DNA from: Bacteroides sp.
GTDB lineage: Bacteria; Bacteroidota; Bacteroidia; Bacteroidales; Bacteroidaceae
Length of the DNA stretch: 64,000 nucleotides
Assembly (NCBI GenBank): GCA_021201335.1
Contig: JAJQFD010000042.1
Span: 310,001 to 374,000 of the forward strand
Direction: 5' to 3'
In this document: piece after piece, positions 1 to 9,399 of the stretch
How positions within the stretch are numbered: the stretch's first letter is position 1
Layout: every line of letters starts with the position of its first letter
Program-made: the position numbers and the translations under genes
The notes under the pieces: generated by a model
Told to the model about the DNA's origin: nothing
What the model saw: only the letters and a program-made list of their open reading frames with translations
Databases searched by the model: none

Positions 1-692
1 TTATTCAACTGGCTGGCCTGTCTCCGCTTCTTTTTAAGTTCGGCTTCGATTTCTTTTTGCCTCTTCTGCAACCCGGAAGCCAACTGGCGCTGAGCCTTTT
101 CCTGGGTGAGAAGCTTCTGTTGTTCGTGCTCACGTTCTCTGAGCAATCTCTCTTTGGATGCCCGGGTAGCGTGTAACTCTTCTTTCTTTTGATTTACCTG
201 TGTTTGTTTCGTCAGGATTTCCTGCCCTTGCAAACGCTGGTAAGTAGCATACTCGTTAACATACCGCAAACGGCGATAGGTTTGATTTAAATCTTGTGCA
301 GAGAATATAAAAAGGAGCTTTTCTTCAATTGTCTTATTCTTACGGAGATATTGCACAGAAGCTTCGTATTTCCTTTTTTTATCTCCGAGTTCAACTTCCA
401 GATCTCCCAGTTGTTTTTCCAGGTCACCGATTTCTTGGTTAATACTTTCCAGATCATCGGTCATGATCCTGATATAACGCTTCCGGGCATCAATCTGGCC
501 ATTAAGTGTAGCCAAGTTATTTAATGCCCCGGTTACATCTTTCCGGGTGCTTTTGAGTGTATTTTCTGATTCTTGTATCTCCTTCTGGAGCGTCAAACGC
601 TTCTTTTCCAGGTCTTTCAACCGCTTGCTGGATTGTGCAGACAGATCCACCACTCCTATACTACAGATCAATAGAAACAAAAGCCATCTCAT
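1..692 (-). CDS. Murein hydrolase activator EnvC-like / M23 peptidase, coiled-coil N-terminal part (runs off window start)
   Basis: Minus-strand translation from ATG at 692: MRWLLFLLICSIGVVDLSAQSSKRLKDLEKKRLTLQKEIQESENTLKST..., signal peptide plus long coiled coil typical of EnvC-like proteins. Confidence 0.75.
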   Translation of the reverse strand, partial: MRWLLFLLICSIGVVDLSAQSSKRLKDLEKKRLTLQKEIQESENTLKSTRKDVTGALNNLATLNGQIDARKRYIRIMTDDLESINQEIGDLEKQLGDLEVELGDKKRKYEASVQYLRKNKTIEEKLLFIFSAQDLNQTYRRLRYVNEYATYQRLQGQEILTKQTQVNQKKEELHATRASKERLLREREHEQQKLLTQEKAQRQLASGLQKRQKEIEAELKKKRRQASQLN

Positions 693-696
693 ACTA

Positions 697-1548
697 TTAT
701 CCTCTTATTTTTTCGATTAACTCGCTTAAACTGACAGGTTGGTATTTGGCAGGTATAGGAGAAGACGTCAACGTTTCTTTATCTACAGAAATACGTGAAA
801 GTTCAACTCCTATTTTATTACTTCTCTTTGGGTTTTTTAAAATGATCTGTAAGTCGGATGGGAAAGTGGTTTGTCCGGCGTTGATAAACCGGTCGTATTG
901 CCAGTTCATACTATACCCATTGGCCAGGATTGCCACTTCACTTGAAACAAGTCGGTTATTGCTAGTGGAAGTAACAAAAGAATATTTCAGTTCTTTTTCC
1001 TGTTTCGTTAAAAGCACACGTTCCGTATCTATAGCTGAGGCTTTGAAAGATGAAAAATCACGTTTCTTAAATTCTTTCTTGCCGGGCTGGAAGAAGGAAT
1101 TGGAGAAGAGAGCCTGCAAAGTATTAAAGTCAGCATAAGGGCCATACATCCGCCGTAAGTCATCTACAGATGCATCTGCATAACGCTTGTTTAAACGATC
1201 GATAATCAATACCCTGTCGGGAGATATTTCGATGCGCACCGCTTCAGAGCGAAGAATCGGTACTAAGAGAGAAATCTGTATAAGTTCATCCCGCTGCATC
1301 TTCAGATATCCATTCAGGTTGAGTTCACCTTTGCCAGACGGCATCGTCAGCTTCAACCGGGATGAAAATGAGTCATAAACGGGTGTATTGTCGATTACTG
1401 CTTCGAGTAACTGATCTCCCCGCAAACGAACACTTTCACCGCTATCAACACTTCCTGTTGCACTTTTAGAGGATTTACAACCGGCAAATGTAAACATCAA
1501 CATCACCATCAATGTTGCATATATAACTCTTATTTTTGTTTTACTCAT
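697..1548 (-). CDS. DUF4292-like lipoprotein
   Basis: ORF; likely start MSKTKIRVIYATLMVMLMFTFAGCKSS (lipobox) rather than the upstream Met at 1626; start overlaps the TPR gene stop by 4 bp. Confidence 0.7.
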   Translation of the reverse strand: MSKTKIRVIYATLMVMLMFTFAGCKSSKSATGSVDSGESVRLRGDQLLEAVIDNTPVYDSFSSRLKLTMPSGKGELNLNGYLKMQRDELIQISLLVPILRSEAVRIEISPDRVLIIDRLNKRYADASVDDLRRMYGPYADFNTLQALFSNSFFQPGKKEFKKRDFSSFKASAIDTERVLLTKQEKELKYSFVTSTSNNRLVSSEVAILANGYSMNWQYDRFINAGQTTFPSDLQIILKNPKRSNKIGVELSRISVDKETLTSSPIPAKYQPVSLSELIEKIRG

Positions 1549-3287
1549 TCCGCAATATATTTTTTCTCCTTTATTTTTCGTTCCAATGTTTTCGATTCGC
1601 TTCCCATTTCCTGGGCCTGCTGCCAATATTCTATGGCCTTATCTGTATCGCCGGAATAGAAATAAATATCGCCGGCATGTTCAATAATTACATCGCTTTC
1701 TTCTCCGCCGTTCTGGAGAGCCATATCAATGTAGATACGTGCCTGAACATAATTTTCTTTCTCAAATAGAATCCATGCATAGGTGTCCAGATAGGTCGAG
1801 TTGTCAGGTTCTGCTTTGACGGTTTTATAAGACATTTCTTCTGCTTTATCCAAATCGGTTTTTTGCAGGGAAAGATAATAGGCGTAATTATTCAATACAC
1901 CCAGATTATCCGGATTATTCTGTAAAGCCGAATCATAGGCATGATAGGCTTTCTCATTTTCATCTTTGGAGTGATAGATATCCCCGATCATGTGGTAAAA
2001 GTCGGCAATAAGCTCTTTATCTTTCGAGGTTGTTTTCGGTGCTACCTCCAATGCTTTTTGGAAGACGCTCAATGCTTCATCCCAGTGCTCAAGCTGATAA
2101 TGTGCCAGTCCCAGATAAAAATAGAATTCGACAACATCCGGGTTGACTTCAATTCCAGGTTCACAGACGCGTACCACCATCTCCATGTCCTGCTTCCGGA
2201 GTGCTTGCCCCAATAAAGTCATCCGGGCCTGTGTATGGGCAGGTTCGAGCCGAAGAATGTGTTCCAATACCGGAATTGTTTCCTCCTGCATACCCCTAGA
2301 AATCAGGTATTGGGTATAAAGGACAGGAATCTCCACATCATCTTCCTTATCCTGTTCCATGATCCCCTCGAAAAGACGAATAATGCGCAGAGTGTCTGCG
2401 TTTTCCTGTTGTTGGATACGACCAATCAGTTGCCGCATAAGGGTAGTTTTGATAGTAACATCCAAATTATCATTCAGGAGCAGAGTATCTATCTGTGCAT
2501 CGTATAATTCCGGCTGACCTGTTTTCTCGTAATAGGCAGCCAGGGCATACAAAGCCTGCGGATTCTTGGGTTCAATCGATAGCACTTTCTGGTAGGTAGC
2601 ATAGGCTTTCTTCATTTCGTCATTCTGCATGTAGGCATCCCCCAGCATATTCAGATAACGCATATCCAATGGGTATTCTTTCACCAAGCCTTCAATTTCA
2701 TCAAAAGCTTTTTTGTTGTTCCCCATGAGCATATAAATACGGGATTTCTCCATGGTGAGCTGCTCGCTTTTGCCTAGCCTGTATTCCAGCGAATCAATGG
2801 TAGAAACCATTTTTTCATAATTCTGGGTTCTGTTGTATATGTCCAGCAGACCGAAAAAAGGTTCCTGCTTATCGGGAAAGCGCCGTACCATTTCTTCCAG
2901 CAATTGTGCTGCCTTCTCCATTTTGCCTTGTTGTTGGTAAACACTGGCCAGGGCCTGGCTATACCAGTAATTGTCTGGTTCAATACTTACGGCTTTTACC
3001 AAAGCATCTTCTCCCGCCCGCACCTGATTGAGCATAAAATAAAACTGGGCGATTTCATACAACGCCGAAGGAGCATCTGGTATGATGTTCAGACAATGTT
3101 TGTAGAGGTCAAATGCTTCAGCCAGGTTATTCTGAATTTTAAGACGTGTAGCTTCTAAAAAGAAATAGTTATATTTCCGTTGCTGTTCCACCTCATCATC
3201 GCTGGTTGTAAAAGAGCTGCATACTAAAAACATCACACAAAGTGGCAATACACTCTTCAAAAGCAGCTGATGGAAATTATATTTCAT
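1545..3287 (-). CDS. Tetratricopeptide repeat protein
   Basis: 580 aa ORF with repeated TPR signatures (e.g. ALYEIAQFYFMLNQVRAGEDALVKAVSIEPDN) and a signal peptide. Confidence 0.85.
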   Translation of the reverse strand: MKYNFHQLLLKSVLPLCVMFLVCSSFTTSDDEVEQQRKYNYFFLEATRLKIQNNLAEAFDLYKHCLNIIPDAPSALYEIAQFYFMLNQVRAGEDALVKAVSIEPDNYWYSQALASVYQQQGKMEKAAQLLEEMVRRFPDKQEPFFGLLDIYNRTQNYEKMVSTIDSLEYRLGKSEQLTMEKSRIYMLMGNNKKAFDEIEGLVKEYPLDMRYLNMLGDAYMQNDEMKKAYATYQKVLSIEPKNPQALYALAAYYEKTGQPELYDAQIDTLLLNDNLDVTIKTTLMRQLIGRIQQQENADTLRIIRLFEGIMEQDKEDDVEIPVLYTQYLISRGMQEETIPVLEHILRLEPAHTQARMTLLGQALRKQDMEMVVRVCEPGIEVNPDVVEFYFYLGLAHYQLEHWDEALSVFQKALEVAPKTTSKDKELIADFYHMIGDIYHSKDENEKAYHAYDSALQNNPDNLGVLNNYAYYLSLQKTDLDKAEEMSYKTVKAEPDNSTYLDTYAWILFEKENYVQARIYIDMALQNGGEESDVIIEHAGDIYFYSGDTDKAIEYWQQAQEMGSESKTLERKIKEKKYIAE

Positions 3288-3319
3288 CTTGTAGTTTTAA
3301 ATATCACTTTACACTTTTA

Positions 3320-3751
3320 TTAAACTCCGGTATGGCCAAAGCCACCGGCACCTCGCACAGTTTCATCCAGCACTTCAACCGATTCCCATTCTGCCTGTTC
3401 ATGGCGCGCAACGATCATCTGGGCGATGCGCTCACCGTCTTCAACAACAAATGCTTCGGAAGAAAGGTTGATCAGGATGACACAGATCTCTCCCCGGTAG
3501 TCGGCGTCAATGGTTCCGGGAGAGTTAAGCACTGTAATCCCCTTTTTAATAGCCAATCCGCTACGGGGGCGTACTTGAGCTTCATATCCTTGGGGCAATG
3601 CGATATATAATCCTGTAGGTATCAAACAACGCTGCAACGGCTCAAGTGTAACTGGTTGGTCCAGATTAGCACGCAAATCTACTCCGGCAGAGAGTTCGGT
3701 AGCATAAACAGGTAAAGGGTGTTTTGACTTATTTACAATTTGAATTTTCAT
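3320..3751 (-). CDS. dut: Deoxyuridine 5'-triphosphate nucleotidohydrolase
   Basis: Motifs [51 protein letters not shown]. Confidence 0.95.
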   Translation of the reverse strand: MKIQIVNKSKHPLPVYATELSAGVDLRANLDQPVTLEPLQRCLIPTGLYIALPQGYEAQVRPRSGLAIKKGITVLNSPGTIDADYRGEICVILINLSSEAFVVEDGERIAQMIVARHEQAEWESVEVLDETVRGAGGFGHTGV

Positions 3752-3942
3752 AAAATTATTAATCTATGCTTTTGATGTGCGAAAATAACCATTTTAGGCC
3801 TATTTTCCGTACTTTTGCAGCCGTAAGTTTCTGAGTTTTTGAGTTTTTAAGTTTTCGAGACAGTATAAGATATAAACTTAAACAACTTATAACCCGCTAT
3901 CCGGCGGGAAACTCAACAGGAAATATTCAAAAACTTTAATGC

Positions 3943-5268
3943 ATGAAGTGGGAACAACTTATTTCGGCCAAGCGTTTTGGCATGGAGAATATTCACGAGG
4001 AACGTCAGGAAAACCGTTCGGAGTTTCAACGCGATTATGACCGACTGGTCTTTTCGGCCCCTTTTCGCCGATTGCAAAACAAAACACAGGTTTTTCCATT
4101 GCCAGGAAGTGTGTTCGTTCATAACCGTCTTACTCATAGCCTGGAAGTTTCCTGTGTAGGTCGTTCTCTCGGAAACGATGTAGCAAGAATAATTCTGTCT
4201 CAACGTCCGGAGCTACAACATTCCTTTTTTCCAGAGATTGGTTCCATTGTTTCTGCTGCCTGCCTGGCACACGATCTGGGCAATCCTCCTTTCGGCCATT
4301 CGGGCGAGCGGGCTATCTCTACTTTCTTTTCCGAAGGCAATGGAGGAGCACTGAAAGAAGAACTCACAGAAGAAGAGTGGCTGGACATTATTCATTTTGA
4401 AGGCAATGCCAACGCTTTCCGGCTACTCACTCATCAATTTGAAGGCAGAAGAAAAGGCGGCTTTGCATTGACCTATTCCACGCTGGCCTCTATTGTGAAA
4501 TATCCTTTCTGCTCGGGTCTGGCTGGAGAAAACTCAAAATTCGGGTTCTTTAAGACTGAAGAAGAAAGTTTCCGGATGATTGCCGATGAGTTAGGACTCC
4601 GAAAATTTCAGGAGAGTCCCTTAAAATATGCCCGTCACCCACTGGTATATCTGGTGGAAGCAGCGGATGATATTTGTTACCAGGTAATGGACATTGAAGA
4701 TGCTTATAAACTCAAAATCTTGACGCTTGAAGAGACGAAAGAATTGCTGATGAGTTACTTCAGCGAAGATCGAAAAGCAAGAATACGCAAAACCTGCAGT
4801 TACGTTACAGATGCAAACGAACAGATTGCTTATCTGCGCTCCTCGGTTATCGGCTTACTCATCCGGGAATGTACCCATGCTTTTGTTGAAAATGAGCAGA
4901 AAATACTCAATGGAGAATTTCCAAGTACTCTCATCAAAAACATTGCACCCCAGGCCCGGATAGCTTATCAGGAATCTGCCAAAGTATCTGCTTCGAGAAT
5001 ATACCGTTCGAAGGATGTTCTGGATGTTGAATTAGCCGGATTCAGAATCATTACCACCCTACTCGAACTGATGATCGAAGCCGTAAGATATCCTCACCGA
5101 ACCTATTCACAGTTACTGATTGACAGAGTTTCCGGTCAATATCATATCAACTCTCCTACTCTTTCGGGACGTGTACAGGCTGTACTGGATTATATCTCAG
5201 GCATGACGGACGTTTTTGCCCTGGACCTTTACAGGAAAATTAAAGGAAATAGTTTACCTGCTGTATAA
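3943..5268 (+). CDS. dgt: Deoxyguanosinetriphosphate triphosphohydrolase (HD domain)
   Basis: FSAPFRRLQNKTQVFPL, RLTHSLEVS, CLAHDLGNPPFGHSGE motifs. Confidence 0.93.
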   Translation: MKWEQLISAKRFGMENIHEERQENRSEFQRDYDRLVFSAPFRRLQNKTQVFPLPGSVFVHNRLTHSLEVSCVGRSLGNDVARIILSQRPELQHSFFPEIGSIVSAACLAHDLGNPPFGHSGERAISTFFSEGNGGALKEELTEEEWLDIIHFEGNANAFRLLTHQFEGRRKGGFALTYSTLASIVKYPFCSGLAGENSKFGFFKTEEESFRMIADELGLRKFQESPLKYARHPLVYLVEAADDICYQVMDIEDAYKLKILTLEETKELLMSYFSEDRKARIRKTCSYVTDANEQIAYLRSSVIGLLIRECTHAFVENEQKILNGEFPSTLIKNIAPQARIAYQESAKVSASRIYRSKDVLDVELAGFRIITTLLELMIEAVRYPHRTYSQLLIDRVSGQYHINSPTLSGRVQAVLDYISGMTDVFALDLYRKIKGNSLPAV

Positions 5269-5349
5269 AAAAAATCACTCACACTCACTTGAGGGGGTAT
5301 GGGGGAGTAATTTTATTTATTTCTCTTTTACTTTAATTTTGTGCCGCCG

Positions 5350-5437
5350 CTGTGTCACTACTGTGCCCTTTGCTGTGTCACTAAAAGAGCTAACAGTATA
5401 TAAAACAGTGAATTACCTGTGTCATTTGCTGTGCCGG
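5350..5437. repeat. Direct repeats of CTGTGTCAYT (about 5350, 5373, 5417)
   Basis: Exact CTGTGTCACT at 5350 and 5373; CTGTGTCATT at 5417. Confidence 0.5.
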
Positions 5438-5826
5438 TATCCAATCTCTATTGGAATGGCTCTTTCTTCACTCCTTCATTCTGCGTCCTCAATACTCTAT
5501 AGATATACTCGATAAATATAGGCGGTGCCTCAATCACGCCCTTATACGAAACATGCTTCGCAACCGCTAAAAGTCTGGGCTTCCTCTATTATGCGCAAAA
5601 CGAATTTATGAGAAAGACAAAAGACGACACAAAATTACAAACTGTTAGCCGAATAAGCAAATTTTTAAGCGATATATTTGAGCCGAATATGGATAAAAAA
5701 TGCGCTCTGAATGCAGTGAGGGTGAGGTTAAGCCTACCGCAATTTACTCTAAATAGAACCGGCATCCAACGCGAATGTAACCGGATTTGTATCGGAAATG
5801 AAGTTCTTTCTGATGGTAAAGTTTGC

Positions 5827-5892
5827 AGAGTAGGCATGGTGCACGTGGAGACTAAGCCTATCGTACATGCAGACTAAGCCTAGCGTACCGGA
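5827..5892. repeat. 22-bp-period tandem array, family B (3 units, first degenerate)
   Basis: AGACTAAGCCTATCGTACATGC (5849) / AGACTAAGCCTAGCGTACCGGA (5871), preceded by degenerate AGAGTAGGCATGGTGCACGTGG (5827). Confidence 0.75.
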
Positions 5893-6114
5893 AGAGTATG
5901 CGTGAAGTATTACCCAGAACGGATTGCATACATATAACCATGAGATGCATATCTCGTGGAGATTATGGTAGAACCAGATAAGGATCCCTGAAAAGGGCCA
6001 ATAAACATTCTTCTTTATCTCTTCCGGAGCTGAGTTGATAGGAGCCAGCCAGTTAGTACGGGATATATATCCAGTCATGGTCGGAAGATTTTAAGACGTT
6101 AAAATCTGTAAGAA

Positions 6115-6164
6115 ATCCCGCAGGGATTACATGGGCATAACCGTGGGATGGACATCCCACGGGA
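6115..6164 (+). repeat. Palindromic intergenic element, family C, copy 1
   Basis: AATCCCGCAGGGATTACATGGGCATAACCGTGGGATGGACATCCCACGGG; contains two nested palindromes. Confidence 0.75.
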
Positions 6165-6257
6165 TAGGATATAGAATAATCCCGTGAGCTACGAATAGTG
6201 GGTCAATAACACATTTACCTCCTATTGGGGCTGTGAGAGTAGAGTCGGGTTATCTGT

Positions 6258-6307
6258 TTCCACGGGATTACATCCCGTGGTTATGCATATAAAATCCCTC
6301 CGGGATA
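6258..6307 (-). repeat. Palindromic intergenic element, family C, copy 2 (inverted relative to copy 1)
   Basis: Reverse complement reads ATCCCGGAGGGATTTTATATGCATAACCACGGGATGTAATCCCGTGG, homologous to 6115-6164. Confidence 0.75.
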
Positions 6308-6400
6308 GGGAGTTAGTTCGTTAATGACGACTCTGAGCTAAATATGACAGGCTTACAGCCTTGAAATACTTAATTCTTAGTACAACAGTAACGAGAATTG

Positions 6401-7423
6401 TTATTCGTTCTCGTTCTTAGATTTGTAAAACACCTTATTCGCTCCGGATGTAATCTTGCAATCATGTGGATCGTTTTTCACGAAAGACTCGATATGTCTC
6501 ATTCGTTTTTCTTCCAGAATCTCGTCGACGGCAATCAGTATGCCTGTTTCTTCCACATCACCGAAACCATAATTAATGGCCGTACCAAACATGCGCATGG
6601 TTGGGCTTAATCCCATATAAGCATTTACCAGCGGCGGTATATTATATCCCAGCTTACGGATTTCTCCGTTTAAGATCCGGTAATCGTCTTTAAATGTATC
6701 TTTATTGAATAGCTCAGCCAATTTGTATTCGTCTGATCCTAATACCAAAGGCCGTAAGGGGGTAATCAGATTATCTTTGTCCATGAAATGCTTCTTCAGG
6801 AAGTATAAAATCATATCTCTTCCCTGCGGATGATAACTGGGATACATGGTAACTTTTCCAAAGAAGTATTTTACATCCGGCATAATAACCGTTAACGCAC
6901 CCAATCCATCCCAAAGATTATCTAATGCGAAAAGTCCTTTACTGCCAGCCCGGGAAGATTGATATTCGAGCGTCACAAAAGAACGCCCCAGTTCAATCGT
7001 AACCGGCAGGTATTCTTTGATAAACATTTCCGAAAAGTGAAACATGTGTGCAGTAGCCAGAATGGGATGTCCTTCTTCATCAAACCGGACGTCTTTTCCC
7101 AGGATGTAGCGATAACCACCCAGAATTTCTTCTGCTTCCGGATTCCATACAATCAACTGTTTGTAAGGATTGTCCATCGTATCATATTCGTCTATATCTA
7201 ATGGTTCGCCTGTACCACCACCTGCTTCGCGAAAAACGATCTCTCTTAAACGACCTATTTCGCGCATGATGTTGGGCGAATCATGAGAAGTGATAATGTA
7301 AATGTGATTATGACTTTTATTCGTCATTCTCAGACGTTTATCCTCCGTCAACTCGGCTTTAATTAGCTCTTTGCTAACCGGTGGTATGATTTCTTTGTTA
7401 ACCGGTGGTATGATCTCTTCCAT
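6401..7423 (-). CDS. glsB: GNAT-family N-acyltransferase (OlsB/GlsB-like, lipoamino-acid synthesis)
   Basis: MREIGRLREIVFREAGGGTGEPLDIDEYDTMDNPYKQLIVWNPEAEEILGGYRYILG; adjacent to an O-acyltransferase as in the glycine-lipid locus of Bacteroides. Confidence 0.75.
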   Translation of the reverse strand: MEEIIPPVNKEIIPPVSKELIKAELTEDKRLRMTNKSHNHIYIITSHDSPNIMREIGRLREIVFREAGGGTGEPLDIDEYDTMDNPYKQLIVWNPEAEEILGGYRYILGKDVRFDEEGHPILATAHMFHFSEMFIKEYLPVTIELGRSFVTLEYQSSRAGSKGLFALDNLWDGLGALTVIMPDVKYFFGKVTMYPSYHPQGRDMILYFLKKHFMDKDNLITPLRPLVLGSDEYKLAELFNKDTFKDDYRILNGEIRKLGYNIPPLVNAYMGLSPTMRMFGTAINYGFGDVEETGILIAVDEILEEKRMRHIESFVKNDPHDCKITSGANKVFYKSKNENE

Positions 7424-7429
7424 ATATAT

Positions 7430-8281
7430 CTATTTATCCTCTCCTTGTTCCTTGAGTTTGTATACTTCTTCTTTGACGATCGCCGCCCATTCGCGCGGAG
7501 TCTTAGTTTTGTCAAATGTTTGCCAAGGGATAGGTTTTCCAAAAATAACTGTAAATGTTTTATGTCTGTTTTTAAACATTTCATCTGCCAGGTATAGCAT
7601 TGCGATATTAAATTTTATCCGCAAAGTTTTGCATAAATTAGCCAGATTATAAAAAAAGTCCGAATTTCGTCCTTCAAAGTAAACAGGCACAACATCTCGT
7701 TGCGTTTGAACGCTTTTCACTATAAATGTTTTCGACCAGTCCAGGTCTTTAATATCTTTATTCTTTTGTCTGCGCGAACATAAACCGGCAGGAAACATAA
7801 TCAATTGGTTGTCCGAATGAAATCCAGCTTCAACCATGGCCGGAAAGTCCTTACTTTGCTTTCCCGTTTTATTAATGGGTATAAAAAGAGGAGCCAATCC
7901 TCTCACATTCATCAACAAGTCATTCACGAGGTATTTTACTTTGCCCTCATAATGCTTGCCTAATATATATCCAAGCGCTACACCGTCTTGTCCACCCAAA
8001 GGGTGATTAGATACAAATGTAAATAACCTGCTTTTATCATCACCCAGGTTTTCGAGCCCTTTTACCTCTACGGTTGTATCAAGAAACCCCATACAGGCTT
8101 CTAAAAACGGCACTCCGGGTTCTACATCCTTCGATTCATTTAAAAAGACGTTAATCTCTTCCTGATGTACTATCTTTTTGAGATAGGAGATCAAAAATTT
8201 GGGAACATATTTATAATGCATCGGTGCTTTCGTCCGAATCACATTATCTATGTCTATTAAAAATAAAGAATCGTCGGCCAT
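7430..8281 (-). CDS. glsA: 1-acyl-glycerol-3-phosphate acyltransferase-like O-acyltransferase (GlsA/OlsA-like)
   Basis: PlsC-type motifs VSNHPLGGQDG (in place of NHxxxxD) and FPAGLCSRR; pairs with the preceding GNAT gene. Confidence 0.75.
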   Translation of the reverse strand: MADDSLFLIDIDNVIRTKAPMHYKYVPKFLISYLKKIVHQEEINVFLNESKDVEPGVPFLEACMGFLDTTVEVKGLENLGDDKSRLFTFVSNHPLGGQDGVALGYILGKHYEGKVKYLVNDLLMNVRGLAPLFIPINKTGKQSKDFPAMVEAGFHSDNQLIMFPAGLCSRRQKNKDIKDLDWSKTFIVKSVQTQRDVVPVYFEGRNSDFFYNLANLCKTLRIKFNIAMLYLADEMFKNRHKTFTVIFGKPIPWQTFDKTKTPREWAAIVKEEVYKLKEQGEDK

Positions 8282-8400
8282 TTTTAATAATATACGATTT
8301 GCAAATGTAGTGCAACTTTTTAATTTATCACAATAAATAAGTGTGAAATTGGATAAACATCCGCTAAGAAGCTAGCTGTAGGTCAATAACCAGTATACTA

Positions 8401-8436
8401 AAAAAACGTGCACCGCATGTTGGATACGGTGCACGT
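8401..8436 (-). terminator. Rho-independent terminator for a minus-strand transcript
   Basis: CGTGCACCG...CGGTGCACG stem (8407-8435) flanked by A-tract on + (T-tract on -) at 8401-8406. Confidence 0.6.
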
Positions 8437-8640
8437 TGAAATAATTGATAAGCTTCTGATATCGAAGCTGAATATAGCACTGATTTTAATTATAGAGTTG
8501 TTAGTTACACAACCGACAAATCCATAATTTTTCGGGTAGTAGTAGTATCGCGTCTTATTTGTTACACAGTTATTTCTTAAAAGAGATCCTAAATCAGTGT
8601 TACATTTCCGGCTGCAAGATAGCACTTATATAGCTTGCAG
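8401..8640 (-). ncRNA. Candidate small RNA upstream of glsA, ending in the 8401-8436 terminator (boundaries uncertain)
   Basis: No convincing ORF; structured intergenic region with hairpin CTGCAAG...CTTGCAG at 8612-8640 and a strong terminator oriented on the minus strand. Confidence 0.3.
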
Positions 8641-8866
8641 TGAAAAAATGAGGATAGACAATTTATGCAGGAATCTGTCAAAATTTATAGGTCAATTATT
8701 GTCCTTTTCATCGGTAAAAGTATTCTTTTTTGTTCCATTTTCGGAATCTGACGCATAGACAGACCTGTAAATAGTTTAAGTTTTAAGAAACCAGATTTAT
8801 TATGAATACAATTGACAATGAACACTTTTTCAACACACCTGTTAATAACTAATAGATAAAATAATG

Positions 8867-8900
8867 GTGGAAAAATGTGGGGAATTGTGGAGAAATGTGT
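8867..8900 (+). promoter_or_regulatory. Putative MraZ operator: TGGNN direct repeats with 5-nt spacing
   Basis: TGGAA-AAATG-TGGGG-AATTG-TGGAG-AAATG; TGG at 8868, 8878, 8888 (10-bp period) just upstream of mraZ. Confidence 0.75.
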
Positions 8901-8934
8901 AATTTTACCCAGTTCTATATATTATAAGGAGTAG

Positions 8935-9399
8935 ATGATCAGATTTTTGGGAAATATAGAAGCTAAACTGGATGCAAAAGGAAGAATTTTCATCCCGTCA
9001 CAATTCAGAAAGCAATTGCTTAATGCTGCTGAAGATACCCTGATCATGCGGAAAGATACTTTCCAAAATTGCCTGACCCTCTACCCGGAAAGCGTATGGA
9101 ACGAAGATTTAAATGAACTGCGCAGCCGCCTGAACAAATGGAATGCCAAGCATCAGCAAATCCTTCGCCAATTCGTGAAAGATGTGGAAATCATTGTTCC
9201 TGACAGTAACGGCCGCATACTGATCCCCAAAAGATACCTGAAGATGGCGGATCTACACACGGAAGTTGAAATCATTGGTGTGGATAACAAACTAGAAATC
9301 TGGTCAAAGAACAAGGCAGAAGAATCCTTCATGGACCCTCATGAATTCGGAACGACGCTGGAAGAAATCATGAGTCAGGAAAACAATCCAAAGATATGA
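8935..9399 (+). CDS. mraZ: Transcriptional regulator / division protein MraZ
   Basis: FLGNIEAKLDAKGRIFIPSQFRKQL; first gene of dcw cluster. Confidence 0.95.
   Translation: MIRFLGNIEAKLDAKGRIFIPSQFRKQLLNAAEDTLIMRKDTFQNCLTLYPESVWNEDLNELRSRLNKWNAKHQQILRQFVKDVEIIVPDSNGRILIPKRYLKMADLHTEVEIIGVDNKLEIWSKNKAEESFMDPHEFGTTLEEIMSQENNPKI

Noticed and set aside
557-1138. 193 aa plus-strand ORF
   Set aside because: Antisense to the M23 and DUF4292 genes, no signal or domain; spurious.
5749-6078. 109 aa minus-strand ORF in the gene-free region
   Set aside because: Overlaps repeat arrays and has no coding-like features; the region looks non-coding.
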